Shown here: positions 56,355 to 64,000 of the stretch, one piece after another | How the letters are laid out: each line of letters starts with the position of its first letter | How positions within the stretch are numbered: the first letter of the stretch is position 1 | Assembly: GCF_964340395.1 (NCBI RefSeq) | Contig: NC_135562.1 | Coordinates: 19,370,626 to 19,434,625, forward strand | Source: Glandiceps talaboti | Taxonomy: Eukaryota; Hemichordata; Enteropneusta; Spengelidae | Length of the DNA: 64,000 nucleotides | Direction: 5' to 3' | Position numbers and translations under genes: made by a program | Notes under the pieces: generated by a model | Database searches by the model: none | What the model was told of the DNA's origin: nothing | Seen by the model: only the letters and a program-made list of their open reading frames with translations

Positions 56355-56770
56355 GTGTGTCTGTGTGTGTGTATGTGTGTGTGTAAACAACTTAAAGTCA
56401 AAAACTGCTGAACCGATTGCCATGATATTTGGTGGGTCCATTACCTTGGGTATCTAGTTGGGAAATTGTTCAAATCAAAATGATCGCATCACAGGTGTGT
56501 GATTTGGGTCAAAAAATGTAATTTTCCTTCAAAATCTTCTTTGTTCTCAGTGAACACCATGAGGGGATGTGTTAGGTAACGTTATATAATCACTGGGCAA
56601 AGTTCATATGCACATTCTAAATCCAGTTATTACAATAGGTTATGTAAATAAGACTGGTAAATATGCCCTTTCTTTCTTGGTGGAAATTTTACTAAGTTTG
56701 AAATGAAAATGATTGCAGCATGAGGGTGATCATTGATTTGGGTAAAAAAACATGATTTTTAGCACAACTG

Positions 56771-56843
<73 letters not shown>

Positions 56844-58266
56844 GTGTAAACAACTTAAAGTCAAAAACTGCTGAACCGATTGCCATGATATTTGGTGGGT
56901 CCATTACCTTGGGTGTCTAGTTGGGAATTGTTCAAATCAAAATGATCGCAACACAGGTGTGTGATTTGGGTCAAAAAATGTGATTTTTGGTCAAAAAACT
57001 TAAACTCAGAAACTACTGGGCAGATTGGTGCAAAATTTGGTGGGAAGATTCTTTAGGGGGTGTAAAGTAAGATTTGTTCATGACATGATGATTCCATCAG
57101 TGATATGCAAATTAGGGCTAAAAATGTGTCTTTTTGGTTAAAAATCTATAATTCCAAAACTACTGAGCAGATTGGGCTGAAATTTGATGGGGATGCATCT
57201 AGGGATGTATGGACGAAGATATATTAAGCATACAATGATTCCATGAGTGATATGCAAATTAGGTGTAAGAATGTTCATTTTTAGTCAAAAACTTATATCT
57301 CAAAAAGTACTTGGTCAATGAGTCTGAAACTTGGCGAGATGTTTCTGAAACTGTTATTCTGCAGATTTTCTTCAAAATATTTTAAAATATTGGCCCTAGC
57401 GACCATGACCACGCCCTTTAGCAACAACCAAATGGCAGTATATTTTGGTCAAATAACAACATCATCTGGTAGGCAAGTGAGTAAACATTCAAAAAATGTG
57501 TGCAAATACCCTAGCAACCATGACCACGCCCATAGCAACAGCCAAACAGTTGTGTATTTCACAAAGATAACAACAGGGTTTAATAGACAATTGAATAAAC
57601 ATTCAAAAAATGTATGTAAATTTGCATAGCAACAAGACCACACCCATAGCAACAGCCAAATAATCACGTATTTTGCAAAGATAACAACAGGAATAGAAAG
57701 ACAAATGAATAAACATTCAAAAAATGTATACAAATACCCTAGTAACCATGACCACGCCCATGGCAACAGCCAAACGGTGGTGTATTTCACAAAGATAACA
57801 ATGGGGTTTAATAGACAATTGAATAAACATTCAAAAAATGTATGCAAATACCCTAGTAACCATGACCACGCCCATAGCAACAGCCAAACGGTGGTGTATT
57901 TCACAAAGATAACAATGGGGTTTAATAGACAATTGAATAAACATTCAAAAAATGTATTTAAATTTGCCTAGCAACAAGACCATGCCCATAGCAACAGCCA
58001 AATGATCACGTGTATTGCAAAGACAATATCAGGAATTCATACACAAGTGAACAAAAACATACATAAATGTATGCAAATATATCTAACAACATGACCACGC
58101 CCATAGCAACAGCCAAATGATAGCATTTATCGTAAAGATAGCAACATGGTTGGATAGGCAACTGGATAGTTATTCAGCAAATGAACACCTATTGTTAGCA
58201 TGGACTAGCATATGGATAAACACTTAAAACTGTACAGTTGTGCTACAACGCCATTGGCGGTATTTT
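56275..58266 (+). mobile_element. Family A, most complete copy, with a nested second 5' end
   Basis: The 5' end TAGCACAACTGAAC pairs with GTTCAGTAGTGCTA 6 bp further on (terminal hairpin). The 3' end ACAGTTGTGCTA is the inverted form of the same start. A second 5' end begins at 56758 inside the first, followed by a TG run and a full core. Four to five tandem subunits of about 116 bp (57480-58100) contain GACCACGCCCATAGCAACAG. After the 3' terminus lies CGCCATTGGCGGTATTTTT, a small hairpin plus T-run present in all copies. No ORF, so it is non-autonomous. Confidence 0.8.
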
Positions 58267-58880
58267 TTTCACATGTAGTATACTGTATATGTTTTGGGAA
58301 AAAACAAACATTGTAAGCTACTTTAGAGACGGCGAACTAGTCATTGTGAACACCCCATTGAACAGCAGGAAATAAAACATGTTGGGCACTAAGAGAATGG
58401 AATTAAAACAAAATCGAACAATAAACAAATTACTGAAAATGGCAAGGCGTCTTCATTGTCAACCATAAACACTCCTTATACAAGAGGAGATGTTCAGCGT
58501 GACGGCGCGTTTCGCCATTTCGTTTCACTTTACACCTGTTTGTGTAGTGATAGAACCGGTTAGGCAACATCAAGAGGACAATCCATAGTTTTACTCTTTG
58601 GCTTTAACCATGGAAGTATAACGTCGGGTTATACTTCCATGCTTTAACAAAAATCATGACTGTCCATAAATTAACACTTGGGTTTAGATAAAGGAGGCAA
58701 AATCCGTAGGTTTACTCTTTGATTAAGGTATGTAGGTCAAAACTGTAACTTTACACACGGGTTCATAAAAGATGGTATTTTCCGTAACTTTACAGGAGGG
58801 TGCACATTGGTATGACTGAAACGTATTGATAAGATGAGCTTTTTTAGTATATTTGTCATGATATTTCGATATTTCATGAT
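58267..58880. other. No gene; small hairpin
   Basis: A 14-bp perfect hairpin at 58609-58641 (CATGGAAGTATAAC arm). Otherwise no signal. Confidence 0.5.
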
Positions 58881-58884
58881 GTAG

Positions 58885-59405
58885 GCTGCATAATCAACCG
58901 TATTCAACGTATTCAAAATATTGCTGCTAGAATTGTAACTCGTTCCAAAATCACCTTTCACATCACTCCAATTTTATATCAGTTGCATTGGTTACCTGTT
59001 TCTGAACGTATTGTTTTTAAGATTTTAGTTCTTATTTTTAAATCCATTCATAGGCTTGGACCAATTTATCTTTCTGACATGATAGAACTATACGTTCCAC
59101 GTCGTAATTTAAGGTCAGCTGATCAGTTCAAACTCTGCCCCATTCGATCACGTACTAAGACATATGGTGATCGTGCTTTTAGTGTTGCTGCCCCCACTCT
59201 CTGGAATAATCTCCCACTCAACATCCGTCAGTCACCTACCTTATCTGCTTTTAAATCCAATGTTAAAACTTTACTTTTTAAAACTGCTTTTTAAGTGATA
59301 TTTGTATTGTATGAATTGCTTACAGCGTCTTTGATCACATTTTTTTGTGGATACTGACGCTTTATAAATAAATTATTATTATTATTATTATTATTATTAT
59401 AAATA
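58885..59405 (+). mobile_element. 5'-truncated L2/CR1-like LINE with (ATT)n tail
   Basis: The frame gives IQNIAARIVTRSK, HWLPVSERIVFKILVLIFKS, PRRNLRSADQFKLCPIRSRT and YGDRAFSVAAPTLWNNLPL, ending FKSNVKTLLFKTAF before a stop at 59294. This is a textbook C-terminus of L2/CR1/Rex1-type ORF2. An (ATT)n tail follows at 59371-59400. The reading frame is undamaged, so the insertion is relatively young. Confidence 0.9.
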
Positions 59406-59489
59406 TTATGTTGTAAAGTTTATTAAGCAGTTAGAAGTCATGGATTGAAAAGGGTAGGTTTCAGACAGTATGAAAAAATGGAGCCATCG

Positions 59490-59524
59490 GGGTAGGTAAG
59501 CCATGTATGTACATACACACATAT

Positions 59525-59575
<51 letters not shown>

Positions 59576-59625
59576 TGGAGCCATCGGGGTAGGTAAGCCA
59601 TGTATGTACATACACACATATACAT

Positions 59626-59665
<40 letters not shown>

Positions 59666-59725
59666 ACATACATACATACATACATACATACATACATACA
59701 TACATACATACATACATACATACAT
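59490..59725. repeat. AC and ACAT microsatellites in a duplicated unit
   Basis: GGAGCCATCGGGGTAGGTAA occurs twice (59480 and 59577), each followed by TGTATGTACATACACAC and ACAT/AC runs; the second run is longer. The open frames across it are artefacts. Confidence 0.95.
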
Positions 59726-62489
59726 AAGACAACTAGTACCAATATCTATTTTATTATATTCAAATTTTCATTATCAAAGAAATAATATACATCATATTAT
59801 AGTTAAAATAGTAACTTGCAATATATGTATGATTATCAAAAATTATATAAACATTATTTGTTCCCTTCCTATTCACCATACAACTCACAAATGTGGGCTT
59901 TTATCTTTGAAAGCTAATCCAATTGTAAAAATTGACCTATTGTGACTGTTAGACAGCTATTTTGGATGACAATTTAGCATCTAGTTAAAAAATTAAATTC
60001 TTACATATGACAGCCTCCTATCTGAAATAATATCTAACGAGCATTGAAGAATTATGAATTTGAAATAAACTGCAGAAAAATATAGTTAAATGATTGGTCA
60101 GTCTGTTGTTCTGGTGTGTATAGGAAAGCACTGCAAATATTGTAGGTATTTTTTCACTTAAAACAAATGAAAGTGCTGAGACTAATTCTTATACTGTATT
60201 TCTAATCGTATACAGCCCATTTCATGTTAGTGTTCACTGGCCCTGCTACAGCCATTGAAAATGCTACATTCTGCACTTTAAAATAGCAAGATGCAATTTC
60301 TGTAAATTAATTTTTGACTAGATGAAATAAACTGTTTATGTACACTGCTTCTTGATGCACAAATAGGAACATCAATGTATTGCTGTCTGGATGGTGGCAC
60401 GTAGTCTATCTGCTAGACCTCGGATGTTCTTCCGATTAAAAAAAGCCCTCACTGCGAACTTCGTTCACTTATAGTATCGAAAGAAAGCCCGAACGTCTAG
60501 CAGCAAGACTAGGTGGCACGCTAAGTTCATTTCATTTAGACAAAATGTCACAAGAAACTGTATTCATTCAAATCCTATTATCTTGCAATGCAGCTTAAAG
60601 TTATACAGTTTCTGCAGGGTTTTTTTATCGAACAGTATGTGGAAACTATTTCTAAACAGGAAATGAATGGGCAGTAGATCCAGAACACATCAGTTATTGC
60701 AATGATTTTCAAATGAGGAATCAAAATTCAACTCTAAAGTGTTCATGCGGACCTGGCCCACAATAACATTTATTCCAACTTTACATGGTATTCTGGATGA
60801 TAGAGAAAGAACTTTGATATGGAACACCGTCAAATATCATTTGAAAAATTCTAAACAGAACTCTTGTTTTTCTTCCAATATTTTTTTAACAACGTTGTAC
60901 ATTCATTGTCAGATTGATAAAATCAGGGTTATAAATTTATAAATCAGCTAAATTAGAAACAAAACAAAAGACAATAGAAACCTCAAAATGCTACATTATG
61001 TCATGGAATTCTATTTTAAAGTTGTGTCTTACAACCTTAACCTTTGTCACTGTATTTGACCAACTACCTAGGGCATGAAAACAGTCAAACATTTCAAACA
61101 CTTAGCTTTATTATTATTGCCTTTACATTTTTTTTAAAAAAGGAGAAAAAACTATCCAAGTGAGGTTAAATAAAGCAATGAGATATAAATGATAATATTT
61201 TAACTATTTCTTAGTGTAATGGAAAAGAAAAAAGAAAACAATGACACTTGTCTGTAAGGTATGCTGTGATGGGGCGCCCTCACATGGGCAGGGTAACATG
61301 ACTTATGTAACAATGAAACCTAACTGAATGGACAATTGTGTTTTTGTTTGAGGGGTGATGGAGACACACCTACCTTACACCTCCTGCCTTACCTTTCCTC
61401 CGCACTCCCCCCCCCCCTCTCAATAGGAGGTTAGAACATAAACACTGTTTTACTTTGCAAAACTTCTGATCAAGTTAAAAATATAAATTTGACCGGTGAC
61501 CAGACAATTCAACCAATCACTTTTACTACAGACCTTAAATCTAAGCTAAAACACTGACTGATACATACATTCTAAAATTTTAAGCTATAAAATAATAAAT
61601 TCAAAAATGTGGAAAATTCAATGCATTGTTACATATTAACCTTTAAATGTAAAACTTAAACATAATAAAAAAAAAACCCAGCTATTTGGCAACTAATACA
61701 TATTACTTAATAAACTTAGTTTAACAGTCCATGAAAGTTGTCTGATAAAATATATAACTACTGATGGGGGACTATATTTCTTGGCAATTTACTACTTTTT
61801 TCGTGGAAGTGACCTTTTTTATCTGAATTCTCTGTTGTGATGACAATGTTGCTATAGTGACATATATGTTGATAACAAAATACTGAATATCCTGACATCG
61901 TTCCTGACCTTAATGAAGAATACCTGCATAGAAAACAAATATAAAAGAATTAAGAAATGTGACGTAAGTATATACTGTTTTGTTGTCATAAATTTGAGAT
62001 TCTTCAAAATATGTACCCTTGTCTGAACATTTTAAAATTACGTTCTCACGGTGACTTCACATCGAAAACAACTTTTGTGGACAGCGCCCTCAATGGCACG
62101 TTCTCAATTTTTTCTTGTTTTTCAAAAGCGTGCATACGAGTAAAATAGTTTTGTTTCAAAACTAATGCAACTACTTGACGTTTTGTAGTGCATCTCTTTT
62201 ACAGATAGAGTGTCAAATGATATTGTATAAATGATATAAATATAGTAGATAATTTACCTGTGAATCGTACAGTATCTTTTATTTAATTAGAACCAAGCCA
62301 ACTACACAGGAGATGACCATCAAGAAAGTACTGATAGACTGAATACCTGCACCACCTATTGATAAAACATTAATGACAAACGATGAAATATAGAACTTTC
62401 TGGTTTTAACAAATGATTTTTAAAATAACAACATTCTGATTTTTACTCATTATATTCTGTATATTCAAGGTTTCACAGCTGAAAATATC
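59726..62489. other. AT-rich stretch without a supported gene
   Basis: Includes a diverged inverted repeat at 60394-60520 (GTGGCACGTAGTCT / AGACTAGGTGGCAC arms) and a C run near 61410. The frame 60739-60942 has no family match or splice context. Confidence 0.5.
60394..60520. repeat. Diverged inverted repeat, arms about 38 bp
   Basis: CTGCTAGAC / GTCTAGCAG and the outer GTGGCACG/GTGGCAC phrases fold back with several mismatches. Confidence 0.6.
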
Positions 62490-64000
62490 AAATGATTGTA
62501 TATTCTGCACTGTGCAGTCAGTAAATAACAGTTTTGACGAGGTGTATATTCTGCACTGTGCAGTCAGTAAATAACAGTTTTTGACGAGGTGTATATTCTG
62601 CACTGTGCAGTCAGTAAATAACAGTTTTGACGAGGTGTATATTCTGCACTGTGCAGTCAGTAAATAACAGTTTTGACGAGGTGTATATTCTGCACTGTGC
62701 AGTCAGCAAATAACAGTTTTGACGAGGTGTATATTCTGCACTGTGCAGTCAGTAAATAACAGTTTTTGACGAGGTGTATATTCTGCACTGTGCAGTCAGT
62801 AAATAACAGTTTTGACGAGGTGTATATTCTGCACTGTGCAGTCAGTAAATAACAGTTTTGACGAGGTGTATATTCTGCACTGTGCAGTCAGTAAATAACA
62901 GTTTTGACGAGGTGTATATTCTGCACTGTGCAGTCAGTAAATAACAGTTTTGACGAGGTGTATATTCTGCACTGTGCAGTCAGTAAATAACAGTTTTTGA
63001 CGAGGTGTATATTCTGCACTGTGTAGTCAGTAAATAACAGTTTTTGACGAGGTGTATATTCTGCACTGTGCAGTCAGTAAATAACAGTTTTGACGAGGTG
63101 TATATTCTGCACTGTGCAGTCAGTAAATAACAGTTTTTGACGAGGTGTATATTCTGCACTGTGCAGTCAGTAAATAACAGTTTTTGACGAGGTGTATATT
63201 CTGCACTGTGCAGTCAGTAAATAACAGTTTTTGACGAGGTGTATATTCTGCACTGTGCAGTCAGTAAATAACAGTTTTTGACGAGGTGTATATTCTGCAC
63301 TGTGCAGTCAGTAAATAACAGTTTTTGACGAGGTGTATATTCTGCACTGTGCAGTCAGCAAATAACAGTTTTTGACGAGGTGTATATTCTGCACTGTGCA
63401 GTCAGCAAATAACAGTTTTGACGAGGTGTATATTCTGCACTGTGCAGTCAGCAAATAACAGTTTTGACGAGGTGTATATTCTGCACTGTGCAGTCAGCAA
63501 ATAACAGTTTTGACGAGGTGTATATTCTGCACTGTGCAGTCAGCAAATAACAGTTTTGACGAGGTGTATATTCTGCACTGTGCAGTCAGCAAATAACAGT
63601 TTTGACGAGGTGTATATTCTGCACTGTGCAGTCAGCAAATAACAGTTTTGACGAGGTGTATATTCTACACTGTGCAGTCAGCAAATAACAGTTTTGACGA
63701 GGTGTATATTCTGCACTGTGCAGTCAGCAAATAACAGTTTTGACGAGGTGTATATTCTGCACTGTGCAGTCAGTAAATAACAGTTTTGACGAGGTGTATA
63801 TTCTGCACTGTGCAGTCAGCAAATAACAGTTTTTGACGAGGTGTAAATTCTGCACTGTGCAGTCAGCAAATAACAGTTTTTGACGAGGTGTATATTCTGC
63901 ACTGTGCAGTCAGCAAATAACAGTTTTTGACGAGGTGTATATTCTGCACTGTGCAGTCAGTAAATAACAGTTTTTGACGAGGTGTATATTCTGCACTGTG
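62490..64000. repeat. 46/47-bp satellite, continues past the window
   Basis: About 32 tandem copies of GTGTATATTCTGCACTGTGC plus AGTCAGTAAATAACAGTTTT plus GACGAG. Units differ by T4/T5 before GACGAG (46 or 47 bp) and by GTAAATAAC versus GCAAATAAC. Each contains the palindrome CTGCACTGTGCAG. No spacers, so not a CRISPR array. Confidence 0.98.

Noticed and set aside
59406-59785. YVCMYVCM and IHTYIHTY frames
   Set aside because: They arise from ACAT and AC microsatellites.
62490-64000. CRISPR array
   Set aside because: The repeats are contiguous tandem units with no unique spacers, in a eukaryotic genome.

Overview
This window is eukaryotic nuclear DNA that is AT-rich, repeat-rich and gene-poor. 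The coding pieces that can be supported are short exons with GT/AG borders and matching phases, set among long introns, microsatellites, minisatellites, a satellite, hairpin (foldback) repeats, LINE fragments of several clades, a DIRS-like tyrosine-recombinase fragment and a Ginger-like integrase gene. This mix points to an invertebrate animal, most plausibly a marine one such as a hemichordate or cephalochordate. The species assignment is inference; no single-copy gene here fixes it.

Layout. 1-6.4 kb: minisatellite, one copy of a dispersed ~2-kb repeat ('family A'), a terminal-exon-like ORF, a small TTA-flanked MITE and a decayed LINE 3' end. 6.4-9.4 kb: a CpG-rich stretch with two exon-like ORFs (6470-7064 and 9164-9380), a short ORF and strong hairpins. 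9.9-11.7 kb: a 5'-truncated, inactivated LINE flanked by a 56-bp duplication. 12-17.3 kb: inverted 76-bp minisatellites flanking a block that holds a LINE reverse transcriptase fragment and a SET-domain exon (15177-15373) with a frameshift. 17.8-21.8 kb: four small exons in consistent phase that end in a stop. 22.0-30.0 kb: an 8-kb inverted-repeat element flanked by TA that consists mostly of two large satellites (92-bp and 31-bp units). It sits inside a family A copy that also carries other insertions (to about 34.7 kb).

37.8-41.2 kb: exons of a transposase-like gene: Gypsy/Ginger-type integrase, integrase C-terminal module, Ulp1/C48 cysteine protease, PHD finger. This is the domain set described for Ginger1 DNA transposons. 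The copy has a stop codon in the integrase and lacks the third catalytic residue region, but its protease part looks intact. 44-48 kb: a duplicated repeat block and an unrecognised exon-like ORF. 49.7-52.4 kb: an unrecognised three-exon gene end with an intact reading frame, whose intron holds the DIRS-like fragment. 54-59.4 kb: families A and B and a LINE 3' end with an (ATT)n tail. 62.5-64 kb: a 46/47-bp satellite that runs off the window.

No genes visibly cooperate in a pathway. The theme is successive transposon insertion, several with unusual architecture: the 8-kb satellite-bearing element, foldbacks whose arms match each other but differ between copies, and a LINE fragment between 114-bp inverted repeats. 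The best candidate host genes are the SET-domain gene and the 49.7-52.4 kb gene.
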